Part shown: positions 48,714 to 57,915 of the stretch, piece after piece
Numbering within the stretch: position 1 is the stretch's first letter
Layout: every line of letters begins with the position of its first letter
Source of the DNA: Leifsonia sp. TF02-11
Lineage (GTDB): Bacteria > Actinomycetota > Actinomycetes > Actinomycetales > Microbacteriaceae
Assembly: GCF_017565305.1 (NCBI RefSeq)
Contig: NZ_JAGEKP010000004.1
Location: 372,001-436,000, forward strand
Length of the DNA stretch: 64,000 nucleotides
Reading direction: 5' to 3'
Notes under the pieces: generated by a model
What the model was told of the DNA's origin: nothing
Databases searched by the model: none
What the model saw: only the letters and a program-made list of their open reading frames with translations
Made by a program: the position numbers and the translations under genes

Positions 48714-49502
48714 ATGAGCGATCGGAGCGACGGCGACACTGCCCACTTCTCGACCAGTCGACTCGCGTCGGCCAGCGGGTATTCCGTGCAGCAGATCCGC
48801 GACCTCGAACGGCTCGCCGTGATCCCTCCCGCGCTCCGGCAGGCCAACGGCTATCGCCGGTTCGCCCGGGAGCATCTCGTCGCGCTGCGCGCCTACCGCG
48901 GCCTGGCCGTCGCCATCGGACCCGTCGCGGCGCGGGTCGCGATGAGCGAGCTGCGCGCGTCCCCCTACGAGAAGGCGGTCGCCCGCATCGTCGCACTGCA
49001 CGTGTCGCTCGCCGCGGCCCGTGACGAGACGCTGGCCGCGCTGGCTGCCCTCGACGCCATCGAACGGGAGCGGGTGCACGAGGCGCCGGCTGTGCGCGAG
49101 GACGAGCTGACGATCACCGAGCTGTCGGTCGCGATCGGCGTGCGCTCCTCGACCCTGCGCTTCTGGGAGCAACAGGGGCTCGTCACACCGGCGCGAGACA
49201 CGACCACGGGGGCGCGCCGGTATCCGCCGGACGCCGCACGCGACGCCCGTATCGTCGGGGCGCTGCGCGCGGGCGGCTACCGCATCCCGGACGTGCGGGT
49301 CGTCCTGGCGTCGCTGGTCGGCACCGGGGATCCCGCCGAGGCGCGCGAGGCGCTGCAGGGTCGACTGCGGGCGATCGCCGCGCAATCCGAGGCGCTGCTT
49401 CGAGCCGGAACCGACCTCGCCGACCTGTTGACGCCACCGGACGACGGTGGCCCGAACAACGGCAGCCGTACGAGCGGACGCCCTCCGGCGGCAGCCAGCT
49501 AG
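48714..49502 (+). CDS. MerR-like regulator with two HTH domains
   Basis: A 262-aa DNA-binding protein. A first MerR helix-turn-helix with wing lies at residues ~10-60 ([32 protein letters not shown]), and a second at ~130-190 ([38 protein letters not shown]). A helical linker joins them. The usual metal cysteines are absent. The ATG at 48714 is chosen for the GGAGGG before it; an ATG at 48699 is possible. Likely controls the divergent DUF6194 gene and itself. Confidence 0.82.
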   Translation: MSDRSDGDTAHFSTSRLASASGYSVQQIRDLERLAVIPPALRQANGYRRFAREHLVALRAYRGLAVAIGPVAARVAMSELRASPYEKAVARIVALHVSLAAARDETLAALAALDAIERERVHEAPAVREDELTITELSVAIGVRSSTLRFWEQQGLVTPARDTTTGARRYPPDAARDARIVGALRAGGYRIPDVRVVLASLVGTGDPAEAREALQGRLRAIAAQSEALLRAGTDLADLLTPPDDGGPNNGSRTSGRPPAAAS

Positions 49503-49711
49503 CGGCCCTCTTCCCTGTCCTCTTCGGCCCACTTCGCGCTGTTCTCGCGGAGCTTCTCGAGGGCGTTCTCGGCCTCTGCGTGCGTGTCGAACGGCCCGAC
49601 GCGGTCGGGCGCTGGCGACAGGAAGCCCTGCTCGACCTGGCCGGTCTTCAGGTTGTACCAGTACTTGTGCTCGGCATCCTGGCGGATCCCGTAGTCGTTC
49701 TCGCCGGTCAT
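49499..49711 (-). CDS. small SPOR-like domain protein
   Basis: A 70-aa protein that contains [20 protein letters not shown] and [21 protein letters not shown], the pattern of short SPOR-like proteins found in actinobacteria next to map. No signal peptide, so probably cytoplasmic. The ATG at 49711 fits the domain; the upstream in-frame start at 49747 would overlap the map start. Divergent from map, and its stop overlaps the MerR gene stop by 4 bases. Confidence 0.75.
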   Translation of the reverse strand: MTGENDYGIRQDAEHKYWYNLKTGQVEQGFLSPAPDRVGPFDTHAEAENALEKLRENSAKWAEEDREEGR

Positions 49712-49723
49712 AAGCTTGATCCT

Positions 49724-50590
49724 ATGCCCAAGGATTCCGCCGGTCACCTGATCCCGGGCCGCGTCACCGCGATGCGCGCCGTTCCGTCACGCATCCCGCG
49801 GCCGGAGTACGTCGGCAAGCTGGGCCCCGCGCCGTCCGACCGCGGTGACGTCTACACGCCGGCCGAGATCGAGCTGATCCGCGAATCCGGGCGGATCGCG
49901 GCACGGGCGATCGAGCGCGTGGGACAGGCCGTGCGTCCCGGCATCACGACGGAGGAACTCGACGCCATCGGTCACGAGTTCCTGATCGAGCACGACGCCT
50001 ATCCATCGACGCTGGGCTACCGGGGCTATCCGAAGTCGCTCTGCAGCTCGATCAACGAGGTCGTCTGCCACGGCATCCCCGACGACACTGTGCTCGACGA
50101 CGGCGACATCGTCAACATCGACATCACCGCGTACAAGAACGGCTTCCACGGCGACAGCAACCAGACCTTCATCGTCGGAACCGCCTCGCAGGAGGTCACC
50201 CTGCTCGTCGAGCGCACCCGCGAGGCCCTGAACCGCGGCATCAAGGCGGTCGCCCCCGGCCGCCAGGTCAACGTGATCGGCCGCGCGATCGAGTCGTACG
50301 CCCGGCGCTTCGGCTACGGCGTCGTGCGCGACTTCACCGGGCACGGCGTCGGGGCGACGTTCCACTCCGGCCTGATCATCCCCCACTACGACGCCGCTCC
50401 GGCGTTCGACGACGTGATGGAGGTCGGCATGGTGTTCACCATCGAGCCGATGCTGACGCTGGGAACGAGCGAGTGGGACATGTGGGCGGACGACTGGACG
50501 GTCGTCACGCGCGACCGCAGCATCACCGCCCAGTTCGAGCACACGCTCGTCGTCACCGAGCGGGGCGCAGAGATCCTGACGCTTCCGTAG
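49724..50590 (+). CDS. map: type I methionine aminopeptidase
   Basis: Removes the initiator methionine from new proteins, using two metal ions. The 288-aa protein has a ~40-residue N-terminal extension (as in mycobacterial MapB), then [22 protein letters not shown], the metal ligands in [19 protein letters not shown], the His in [10 protein letters not shown], and the Glu residues in FTIEPML and FEHTLVV. Its 3' end overlaps the convergent MFS gene by 38 bases. Confidence 0.95.
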   Translation: MPKDSAGHLIPGRVTAMRAVPSRIPRPEYVGKLGPAPSDRGDVYTPAEIELIRESGRIAARAIERVGQAVRPGITTEELDAIGHEFLIEHDAYPSTLGYRGYPKSLCSSINEVVCHGIPDDTVLDDGDIVNIDITAYKNGFHGDSNQTFIVGTASQEVTLLVERTREALNRGIKAVAPGRQVNVIGRAIESYARRFGYGVVRDFTGHGVGATFHSGLIIPHYDAAPAFDDVMEVGMVFTIEPMLTLGTSEWDMWADDWTVVTRDRSITAQFEHTLVVTERGAEILTLP

Positions 50591-52013
50591 CGGAGGCGGG
50601 CGACGGATCCGGGGCGGCCGCCACCGCCGCCGCCTTCGCCGTACCCGCCGACGGCAAGACGAACGAGATCCCCACGCCGAGCAGAGTCGCGGCGGACGCC
50701 ACCCAGAACGCCAGGTCGAACGCCTCGGTGAGCTCTGCCCCGCCCTGCACCGCGGCCTGGAGGAGCACCGCGAACAGCGCGGTGCCGAATGAGCCGCCGA
50801 GTTGCTGGGCCGTGCGCGTGAGGATGCTCGAGTGCGCGATCTGCTCCCCCGCGAGCCCCTGGTACGACGCGACCATGAGCGGCATCGTGATGGCCCCGAG
50901 GCCGAACCCGCGGACGAAGAGCGCGACGAGCAGCAGCGGGTCGGCGGCGGAGGTCGGGCCGAGGGCGAACGGAACCGTCGCGACCGCGACGATCGCGAAG
51001 CCCGCCACGGCGATCCAGCGCGCGCCGACGCGATCGATGAGCCGACCCGCGATCGGACGGCAGGCCAGCGTTCCCAACCCCTGCGGCACGAGCAGGAGGC
51101 CCGCGCCGAGGGCGTCGGTGCCGCGCACCTGCTGGAAGAACAGCGGGAGGAGCAGCATCGCCCCGTAGAGCGCGACGCTCGACAGGAACAGCAGCGCGGA
51201 CGCCGACCAGACCGAGCGCACCCGCAACAGTCGCACATCGACCAGCGCCTCGCCGCGCCGCCGCAGCGCCCAGAGCGCGAACGCCGCGACGAGCACCGCC
51301 CCTCCCGCGAGCGGAAGCCACGCGTCCACGCGGCCGAACCCGCCCGCCTGCACGGAGTTCGAGAGTCCCAGCAGCAGGCCGGCGAGGCCGGGCACGAGCA
51401 GGAGGACCCCGACGACGTCCAATCGGCGCTTCGGGTCGCGACCGCGGTCGGACGGCAGCATCCGCCACGCCAGCAGCAGGCCCGCGACCGTGAACGGGAT
51501 GTTGACCCAGAAGATCCAGCGCCAGTCGCCCAGGGCCAGGATGAGGCCGCCGAGCACCGGCCCGAGCACGGGCCCGGCCATCGCCGGCAGCCCGATGACC
51601 GCGGACACCCGGCCGAGCTGCCTGCCGCCGGCGGCCTCCATCACGAGCGTCGTCATCACCGGCAGCATCAGTCCGCCGCCGACCCCTTGGAGGATGCGGA
51701 ACGCGATGAGGGACTCCGCGTTCCACGCCAGTCCAGAGAGGATCGAGCCGACCAGGAAGATGGCGAGCGCGACCATCCAGACGCGCTTGCCGCCGAACCG
51801 GGCCAGGAGCCACGCCGAGAGCGGCACCGTCGCGGCGAGCGCCAGCAGGTACCCGGTCGTGACCCACTGGATCTGCGCGACCGAAGTGTGCAGATCGATC
51901 GCGAGCGTGTGCAGCGCGACGCTGAGGATCGTGGTGTCGAAGACGACCGCCAGCGCACCGATCACCAGCGCGGTCGCGGTGCGGACGACCGTCCTGTCCA
52001 GCTTCGCCGCCAT
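50553..52013 (-). CDS. DHA2-type MFS drug efflux transporter
   Basis: Proton-driven exporter of the EmrB/QacA kind, 486 aa with 14 predicted membrane helices. Motifs: [18 protein letters not shown] (motif D1), [20 protein letters not shown] (motif A) and [14 protein letters not shown] (motif C of antiporters). GAGGGAG precedes the ATG at 52013. Divergent from a TetR gene that is its likely repressor. The last 38 bases overlap map on the other strand. Confidence 0.92.
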   Translation of the reverse strand: MAAKLDRTVVRTATALVIGALAVVFDTTILSVALHTLAIDLHTSVAQIQWVTTGYLLALAATVPLSAWLLARFGGKRVWMVALAIFLVGSILSGLAWNAESLIAFRILQGVGGGLMLPVMTTLVMEAAGGRQLGRVSAVIGLPAMAGPVLGPVLGGLILALGDWRWIFWVNIPFTVAGLLLAWRMLPSDRGRDPKRRLDVVGVLLLVPGLAGLLLGLSNSVQAGGFGRVDAWLPLAGGAVLVAAFALWALRRRGEALVDVRLLRVRSVWSASALLFLSSVALYGAMLLLPLFFQQVRGTDALGAGLLLVPQGLGTLACRPIAGRLIDRVGARWIAVAGFAIVAVATVPFALGPTSAADPLLLVALFVRGFGLGAITMPLMVASYQGLAGEQIAHSSILTRTAQQLGGSFGTALFAVLLQAAVQGGAELTEAFDLAFWVASAATLLGVGISFVLPSAGTAKAAAVAAAPDPSPASATEASGSLRPAR

Positions 52014-52027
52014 GTCGGGCTCCCTCG

Positions 52028-52084
52028 TTAAGATGCAGTCGCGTATCTAATCGACAACACGATAGCTCGTTTCGATAAGATGCA
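52028..52084. promoter_or_regulatory. candidate shared operator for the efflux gene and TetR gene
   Basis: The 74-base divergent gap has a 9-base direct repeat TAAGATGCA (52029-52037 and 52076-52084) and a partial dyad TTAAGAT...ATCTAA (52028-52050). It is AT-rich for this genome. Which element the TetR protein binds cannot be told. Confidence 0.4.
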
Positions 52085-52087
52085 CAA

Positions 52088-52693
52088 ATGGATCTTGACG
52101 AGTCCCCCGCCCGCCGCCGCCGCGGCGCCGAACTCGAGGCGGCACTGCTCGACGCGGCGTGGGCCGAGCTCGACGAGAACGGCTATTCCGCTCTCACGAT
52201 GGAGGGGGTGGCCGCGCGCGCGGGCACCAGCCGCCCGGTGATCGCCCGCCGCTGGCCCACGCGGAGCGAGCTCGCACTCGCCGCGGTCCGGCACCACTTC
52301 GACGCCGAGAAGATCGAGCTCCCCGACCACGGCAACCTCCGTGACGACCTCATCGACTACCTGCGCCAGGCCAACGCCCGCCGCAGCCAGCTGGTCGGGC
52401 CGCTGATGCTCCGCTTCAGCGGCATCGTCTCCGACAGCGAGGGCGGCATCGCCGGGCTGCGCGAGCAGCTCATCGGCGGCCGGCCGACGATGCTCGACGC
52501 GATCCTCGAGCGCGCTTCCGCCCGTGGCGAGCTCGACAGGCGCGCCCTGCCGCCGATCGTCAGCCAGCTGCCGTTCACCCTGTTGCGTCACGAGCTGCTG
52601 ATGCGGATGGCGCCGGCCGACGACGACACGATCGTCGCCATCGTCGACGATGTCTTCCTCCCGCTCGTCGCCCGCTACCCGAGCGCACGGTAG
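52088..52693 (+). CDS. TetR/AcrR family repressor
   Basis: A 201-aa regulator with an N-terminal TetR helix-turn-helix (LEAALLDAAWAELDENGYSA, then MEGVAARAGTSRPVIARRWP) and a C-terminal ligand-binding domain of the TetR_C_11-like kind (REQLIGGRPTMLDAILERA). Divergent from the DHA2 efflux gene, the usual drug-pump arrangement. Ligand unknown. Confidence 0.9.
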   Translation: MDLDESPARRRRGAELEAALLDAAWAELDENGYSALTMEGVAARAGTSRPVIARRWPTRSELALAAVRHHFDAEKIELPDHGNLRDDLIDYLRQANARRSQLVGPLMLRFSGIVSDSEGGIAGLREQLIGGRPTMLDAILERASARGELDRRALPPIVSQLPFTLLRHELLMRMAPADDDTIVAIVDDVFLPLVARYPSAR

Positions 52694-52703
52694 ATTCGTG
52701 CAC

Positions 52704-53462
52704 ATGAGCGCGCAGAACCACGCAATCGGAATCGACGTCGGCGGAACGGGCATCAAGGGGGCGCTGGTCGACCTGGAGACAGGCGAGCTGCTCAGCGACC
52801 GGGTCAAGCTGCCCACCCCGGAAGGCGGCAAGCCCGACGACATCGTGGAGACCACGAAGGAGATCGTCGAGAAGCTCGCCGCGGAGGAGCCGGACGCGCC
52901 CGTGGGCGTGTGCTTCCCCGCGATCGTCAGCCACGGCGTCACCCTCTCAGCGGCCAACGTGTCCAAGAAGTGGATCGGCCTGCACGCGGAAGACCTCTTC
53001 GAGAAGGGCCTCGGTCGCGACATCCACTTCGTCAACGACGCCGACGCCGCCGGCTACGCCGAGACCCGCTTCGGTGCGGCGAAGGGCAGGGACGGTCTGG
53101 TCATCATGACCACGCTCGGCACCGGCATCGGCTCCGCACTGATCTACGACGGCGTGCTCATCCCGAACGCCGAGCTCGGGCACCTGGAGATCGATGGGCA
53201 CGACGCGGAGTCGCGCGCCGCCTACTCGGCGAAGGAGCGCGAAGACCTCTCCTGGGAGAAGTGGGCCAAGCGGCTCCAGAAGTACTACTCGACGGTCGAG
53301 TTCCTGTTCACGCCCGATCTCTTCATCGTCGGAGGTGGCGTCTCCAAGAACTACGAGGAGTTCCTGCCGCTGCTCGATCTCAAGACCGAGATCGTCCCTG
53401 CCGTGCACCGCAACAACGCGGGGATCCTCGGGGCGGCCGCTCTGGCGGTCCGCAGCGCTTGA
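52704..53462 (+). CDS. ppgK: polyphosphate glucokinase (ROK family)
   Basis: Phosphorylates glucose using polyphosphate and/or ATP; cytoplasmic. The 252-aa protein has the phosphate motif AIGIDVGGTGIKGALVD, the catalytic Asp in NDADAAGYAE, MTTLGTGIGSALI and the shortened ROK His motif ELGHLEIDG, all as in actinobacterial PpgK. The ATG at 52704 is 10 bases past the TetR stop, so the two genes could be co-transcribed. Confidence 0.93.
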   Translation: MSAQNHAIGIDVGGTGIKGALVDLETGELLSDRVKLPTPEGGKPDDIVETTKEIVEKLAAEEPDAPVGVCFPAIVSHGVTLSAANVSKKWIGLHAEDLFEKGLGRDIHFVNDADAAGYAETRFGAAKGRDGLVIMTTLGTGIGSALIYDGVLIPNAELGHLEIDGHDAESRAAYSAKEREDLSWEKWAKRLQKYYSTVEFLFTPDLFIVGGGVSKNYEEFLPLLDLKTEIVPAVHRNNAGILGAAALAVRSA

Positions 53463-53492
53463 GCAGGTAACGGACGATGGGGTGTCGGTGAC

Positions 53493-55988
53493 ATGGCTCG
53501 CGGTCATCTCCGGGTCATGCTCGGCGCGGCGCCCGGCGTCGGCAAGACCTACGCCATGCTCGAAGAGGGCAAACGGCTGAAAGCCCTCGGCAAGGACGTA
53601 GTGGTAGCGGTCGTGGAGACCCACGGTCGCGCCGCCACCGCCGCGCTGCTCGAGGGGCTGGAGGTCGTCCCCCGGGTGACGGTGGAGCACCGCGGCGTCG
53701 AACTCACCGAGCTCGACCTCGACGCCGTGCTCGCCCGCCACCCGCAGCTCGCCCTGGTCGACGAGTTGGCGCACACCAACGCCCCTGGCCTGCGGAACCA
53801 GAAGCGCTGGGAGGACGTGGAGGCGATGCTCGCCGCGGGCATCGACGTGATGTCGACGGTCAACATCCAGCACATCGAGTCGCTGAACGATGTGGTCGAG
53901 CAGATCACCGGCGTGCAGCAGCGCGAGACCATCCCGGACGCCGTGCTGCGCCGCGCCGACCAGATCGAGGTGGTCGACCTCGCTCCGCAGGCGCTGCGCG
54001 ACCGGCTCGCCGAGGGCGTCGTCTACCCGGCCGCACGCGTCGACGCCGCCCTGTCGAACTACTTCCGGCTCGGCAACCTGACCGCCCTGCGCGAGCTCGC
54101 CCTGCTCTGGCTGGCTGACGAGGTCGACAGCGCACTGCAGAAGTACCGCGCGGAGCACGGGATCGCGGGCAAGTGGGAGGCACGCGAGCGTGTCGTGGTG
54201 GCCCTCACCGGCGGCCCGGAGGGCGAGACGCTGTTGCGCCGCGGTGCGCGGATCGCCGCGCGCTCGGCCGGAGGAGAGCTGCTCGCGGTCCACATCACCA
54301 GCCAGGACGGCCTGCGCGACGCCGCGCCGGGTGCCCTCGCCGCGCAGCGCGCTCTCGTGGAGCAGCTCGGCGGCAGCTACCACCAGGTGGTCGGCAGCGA
54401 CATCCCGCGGGCGCTCGTCGACTTCGCGCGCGGCGAGAACGCCACCCAGCTGGTGATCGGAGTCTCCCGCCGCAGCCGGCTCGTCGCCCTGCTCACCGGA
54501 CCGGGGATCGGATCGACCGTCATCCGGGAATCCGGCGACATCGACGTGCATATCGTGTCACACTCGCGGGCCGGCGGGCGGTTCTCGCTCCCCCGGCCGC
54601 GCGGCGGACTGACGGTGCGGCGACGCGTCTACGGCTTCCTTCTCGCCCTGGTCGGCGGGCCGCTGCTCACCCTGCTGCTGGTCACGATGCGCTCGGGCGA
54701 CTCGATGACCGCCGACGTCCTCAGCTACCAGCTGCTCGTCGTCATCGTCGCCCTGGTCGGCGGGATCTGGCCTGCGCTCTTCGCCGCGCTGCTCTCCGGC
54801 CTCACTCTCGACTACTTCTTCGTCGCTCCGCTCTACACCATCACCATCGCCGAACCCCTGCACCTCGTGGCGCTCGTGCTCTACCTGGTCATCGCCGCGC
54901 TGGTCAGCCTCGTCGTCGACCAGGCCGCGCGCCGCACCAGGGCCGCGAAACGCGCAGCAGCCGAAGCCGAGCTGCTCGCGACCGTCGCCGGCGGCGTGAT
55001 CCGCGGCGAGGACGCGCTTCAGGCGCTCGTGACCCGCACGCGCGAGGCATTCGGGCTGACCGGCGTGCGCCTGTTCGCCGGCGACGAGGTGGTCTCCACC
55101 GACGGCGAGCCAGCCGACCCCTCCCACACGCACCGGATCCCCGTTGGCGACCGCGGCACCCTGGAGCTGTCCGGACGCGACCTGGAGGCGGCCGACCGGC
55201 GACTGCTCGCCGCCATCGTCGCGCAGCTCGACGCGGCGCTCGAGCACAGGGAGCTCGCCGCGACCGCGAGCGAGCTCGCACCGCTCGCCGAGACCGACCG
55301 GGTGCGCAGCGCGCTCCTCGCGGCCGTCGGGCACGACCTCCGTCGTCCGCTGGCGGCCGCGACCGCCGCCGTGACGACGCTGCGTCAGACCGACGTCGCC
55401 CTCAGCGACGCCGACCGGGAGACCCTCTTGGAGACCGCGGAGGTCAGCCTCCACGGTCTCGCGACCCTCGTGACCAACCTGCTCGACGTCAGCCGGGTCG
55501 AAGCCGGGGTCCTGGGCGTGTCCCTCGCACCGACCGAGATCGACGATGTCATCCCTCCGGCCCTGGACGAGCTGGGGCTCGGCCCGGCGGAGGTCGCACT
55601 CGACCTGGCCGACGACGTACCGCCGGTGCTCGCCGACGGTGTCCTGCTGCAGCGCGTGCTGGTGAACCTGCTCGGCAACGCCCTGCGCTTCTCGCCGCGC
55701 GACCGGCCTCCGGTGATCGCGGCCAGCGAGTTCGGCGGCACGGTGCAGTTGCGGGTCATCGACCACGGGCCCGGCATCCCCGGCGAGCGCCGCGAGGCCG
55801 TCTTCCAGCCGTTCCAGCGGCTCGGCGACACGGACAACGACACCGGGATCGGGCTCGGGCTCGCCCTCTCGAAGGGCTTCGCCGAGGGAATGGGCGGCAC
55901 TCTGGAGGCCGAGGACACCCCGGGAGGCGGCCTCACCATGGTGGTCTCGCTCCCGGCGGCCCCCGACCGGACGGAAGGGCAGCGATGA
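53493..55988 (+). CDS. kdpD: potassium sensor histidine kinase KdpD
   Basis: Membrane sensor that phosphorylates KdpE when potassium is scarce. The 831-aa protein has the N-terminal KdpD domain with a Walker A motif GAAPGVGKT (11-19) and DELAHTNAPG, a Usp-like domain (~230-350), four close membrane helices (~375-480), a GAF-like domain, HisKA with His614 in GHDLRRPLAAATA, and HATPase (NLLGNALRFSP, DHGPGIPGERREAVF, GIGLGLALSKGFAE). No kdpFABC transporter genes lie in the window, which is unusual for position. Confidence 0.93.
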   Translation: MARGHLRVMLGAAPGVGKTYAMLEEGKRLKALGKDVVVAVVETHGRAATAALLEGLEVVPRVTVEHRGVELTELDLDAVLARHPQLALVDELAHTNAPGLRNQKRWEDVEAMLAAGIDVMSTVNIQHIESLNDVVEQITGVQQRETIPDAVLRRADQIEVVDLAPQALRDRLAEGVVYPAARVDAALSNYFRLGNLTALRELALLWLADEVDSALQKYRAEHGIAGKWEARERVVVALTGGPEGETLLRRGARIAARSAGGELLAVHITSQDGLRDAAPGALAAQRALVEQLGGSYHQVVGSDIPRALVDFARGENATQLVIGVSRRSRLVALLTGPGIGSTVIRESGDIDVHIVSHSRAGGRFSLPRPRGGLTVRRRVYGFLLALVGGPLLTLLLVTMRSGDSMTADVLSYQLLVVIVALVGGIWPALFAALLSGLTLDYFFVAPLYTITIAEPLHLVALVLYLVIAALVSLVVDQAARRTRAAKRAAAEAELLATVAGGVIRGEDALQALVTRTREAFGLTGVRLFAGDEVVSTDGEPADPSHTHRIPVGDRGTLELSGRDLEAADRRLLAAIVAQLDAALEHRELAATASELAPLAETDRVRSALLAAVGHDLRRPLAAATAAVTTLRQTDVALSDADRETLLETAEVSLHGLATLVTNLLDVSRVEAGVLGVSLAPTEIDDVIPPALDELGLGPAEVALDLADDVPPVLADGVLLQRVLVNLLGNALRFSPRDRPPVIAASEFGGTVQLRVIDHGPGIPGERREAVFQPFQRLGDTDNDTGIGLGLALSKGFAEGMGGTLEAEDTPGGGLTMVVSLPAAPDRTEGQR

Positions 55989-56692
55989 AGATCCTGATCG
56001 CCGACGACGACCAGCAGATCCTTCGGGCGCTACGCATCCTGCTCGGCGCCCGCGGCTACGAGGTCATCACCGCGAAGAACGGCGCAGAGGCGCTGTCGCA
56101 GGCGGTCGAGCACCATCCGGACCTGGTCATGCTCGACCTGGGGATGCCGGAGCTGAACGGCATCGAAGTCATCGAGGGGCTGCGCGGCTGGTCGACCGTG
56201 CCGATCCTCGTCGTCTCCGGACGCACGGGCTCCATCGACAAGGTGGATGCGCTCGATGCCGGCGCCGACGACTATGTGACAAAGCCGTTCGCGGCCGACG
56301 AACTGCTCGCCCGCATCCGCGCGCTCACGCGCCGACAGTCGAGCGCCGCCGACGAGCCGGCCGTGCGATTCGGCGACATCACGGTCGACCTCGCCGCGCA
56401 CCAGGTGCTCAAGCGCACGGCGGACGGCGAGAGCCCGGTGCGGCTCACGCCGACGGAGTGGGCGATCCTGGAGGTGCTGCTGCGCAACCCGCGGAGGCTC
56501 GTAACCCGGCAGTCGCTGCTCACGCAGGTCTGGGGTCCGCAGTACACGAACGACACCGGCTACCTGCGGCTCTACCTCGCGCAGCTGCGCAAGAAGCTCG
56601 AGCCCGTGCCCTCCACCCCTCGCTATCTGCTCACCGAGCCGGGAATGGGCTACCGTTTCTCCCCCGATCCGGACGGAGACCGGGGGACGTGA
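55985..56692 (+). CDS. kdpE: response regulator KdpE
   Basis: OmpR-class activator of the Kdp potassium system, 235 aa. The receiver domain has the phosphoacceptor Asp51 in VMLDLGMPE and Lys100 in YVTKPF; the winged-helix domain has RLTPTEWAILEVLLRNPRRL and GYLRLYLAQLRKKLE. The ATG overlaps the kdpD stop (ATGA). Its stop is 2 bases from the 3' end of rnpB on the other strand. Confidence 0.94.
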   Translation: MKILIADDDQQILRALRILLGARGYEVITAKNGAEALSQAVEHHPDLVMLDLGMPELNGIEVIEGLRGWSTVPILVVSGRTGSIDKVDALDAGADDYVTKPFAADELLARIRALTRRQSSAADEPAVRFGDITVDLAAHQVLKRTADGESPVRLTPTEWAILEVLLRNPRRLVTRQSLLTQVWGPQYTNDTGYLRLYLAQLRKKLEPVPSTPRYLLTEPGMGYRFSPDPDGDRGT

Positions 56693-56694
56693 AG

Positions 56695-57069
56695 GGAACG
56701 GGACGGCCGATACGCCGGGTTCTGTCACGGCGCTTGCGCGCCGCGGACGGCCATCTCTCTCGGGACGACGTCGCCGCCGCCCTCTAGCGGTCTACCCGGG
56801 GACGAGGCGAGCCACCTCATCGTCCCCTGTCTGACCTTGCTCCAGGCGAGGTTTACCCAGCCGGCCGGGTCACCCCGGCCGCTGGTGGTCTCTTACACCA
56901 CCGTTTCACCCTTACCGCGCACTCGCGTGCGAGGCGGTCTGCTCTCTGTTGCACTTTCTCGCGGGTCACCCCGGGTGGGTGTTGCCCACCACCCTGCTCT
57001 GCGGAGCCCGGACGTTCCTCGGCAGCCCGCTCGCGCGGACCGACGCGACCGTCTGGCCGTCCCGTTCCG
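56695..57069 (-). ncRNA. rnpB: RNase P RNA, bacterial type A
   Basis: Catalytic RNA that cuts tRNA 5' leaders. On the minus strand the 5' part GAACGGGACGGCC pairs with the 3' GGCCGTCCCGTTC (helix P1). Conserved parts are GAGGAACGTCCGGGCTC (P4 strand; the usual form has AAAG), GGTAAGGGTGAAACGGTG and the 3' ACAGAACCCGGCGTATCGG. Ends are set by the P1 helix and are good to a few bases. It faces kdpE. Confidence 0.95.
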
Positions 57070-57123
57070 GGCTCCACCCTAGCGCAGTGCGCCTGTGCGG
57101 CGGCCTCGCGGGCCGGGTCTCGA

Positions 57124-57858
57124 TCAGAGGCCGGACTCCTCGTTGCGGATCAGGATGGCGCCGCTGTCCGGGCACAGCACGACGTCGTCGGCCGCGGCGC
57201 GGCGGATCTCGGCGAGGTCCGACTCGGTGAGCTTGACGTTCGACCCCATGGACACGCCCCGCAGCAGGAGGGCGGCGCCGAGGCCGTAACGCGAGCGCTG
57301 GCGCTCGTACAGGGCGACCAGGTCGTCCGGCAGCGCCTCGGCGATGGTGGCGCGGTCGCGGGCGAGGGCGTCGCGCTGCGCGCCCACGGTGCCGGCCTCC
57401 GCGTCGCGGGCGGCCTGCAGTGCCTCCACGCGCTTCTCGAGTTCCGAGCGCTCGGCGTCGATGGACGCCAGAGCAGCCTCGAGAGCCTCCACCCGCTCCA
57501 TGACCGTGAGCTCGATCTCCTCCAGGTCGTTCTGCCGCTTGTCGAGGGCGGCGAGCTCGGCCTCGAGCGCCTGCACGTCCTTCATCGACGAGGTCTGCTG
57601 CACGCGCTCGGTGTCCCGGCGCTTGCGGGCCTCCACGAGCTCGACGTCCGACTCCACGCGCTTGAGCTCGGCCCTGGCGTCCTCGACTTCGCCGGTCGCC
57701 GCGATCCAGCGCGCGCGGAGGGCGTCGACCTCCGGCTGCAGGGCGGCGAGCTCTGCAGCCTGCGGGAGGTTCCTGACGGAGTGGTCGAGCTGGCTGAGCC
57801 GCGTGTCGGCGGCTTGCAGCCTCAGCAGCTCGTTCTGGTCGGAGGGGCTGGCTTTCAC
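57124..57858 (-). CDS. coiled-coil protein of the C4 zinc-ribbon (DUF164) family with degenerate ribbon
   Basis: A 244-aa protein that is nearly all coiled coil (residues ~10-180, heptads of Leu/Ala/Val) with a short C-terminal domain. The family normally ends in a four-cysteine zinc ribbon (CxxC ... CPxCGRIL). Here the first pair reads SMGSNV and the second CPDSGAILI, so only one cysteine is left and zinc binding looks lost. It is upstream of rnpB and 57 bases downstream of the Nif3 gene, the same neighbour as in M. tuberculosis (Rv2229c-Rv2230c). Confidence 0.87.
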   Translation of the reverse strand: MKASPSDQNELLRLQAADTRLSQLDHSVRNLPQAAELAALQPEVDALRARWIAATGEVEDARAELKRVESDVELVEARKRRDTERVQQTSSMKDVQALEAELAALDKRQNDLEEIELTVMERVEALEAALASIDAERSELEKRVEALQAARDAEAGTVGAQRDALARDRATIAEALPDDLVALYERQRSRYGLGAALLLRGVSMGSNVKLTESDLAEIRRAAADDVVLCPDSGAILIRNEESGL

Positions 57859-57915
57859 AGTGGTCTGCTCTCTGCTGTCGTGTTCGGTGCTGTGCTCATC
57901 GTCGCTGATCGCCGC

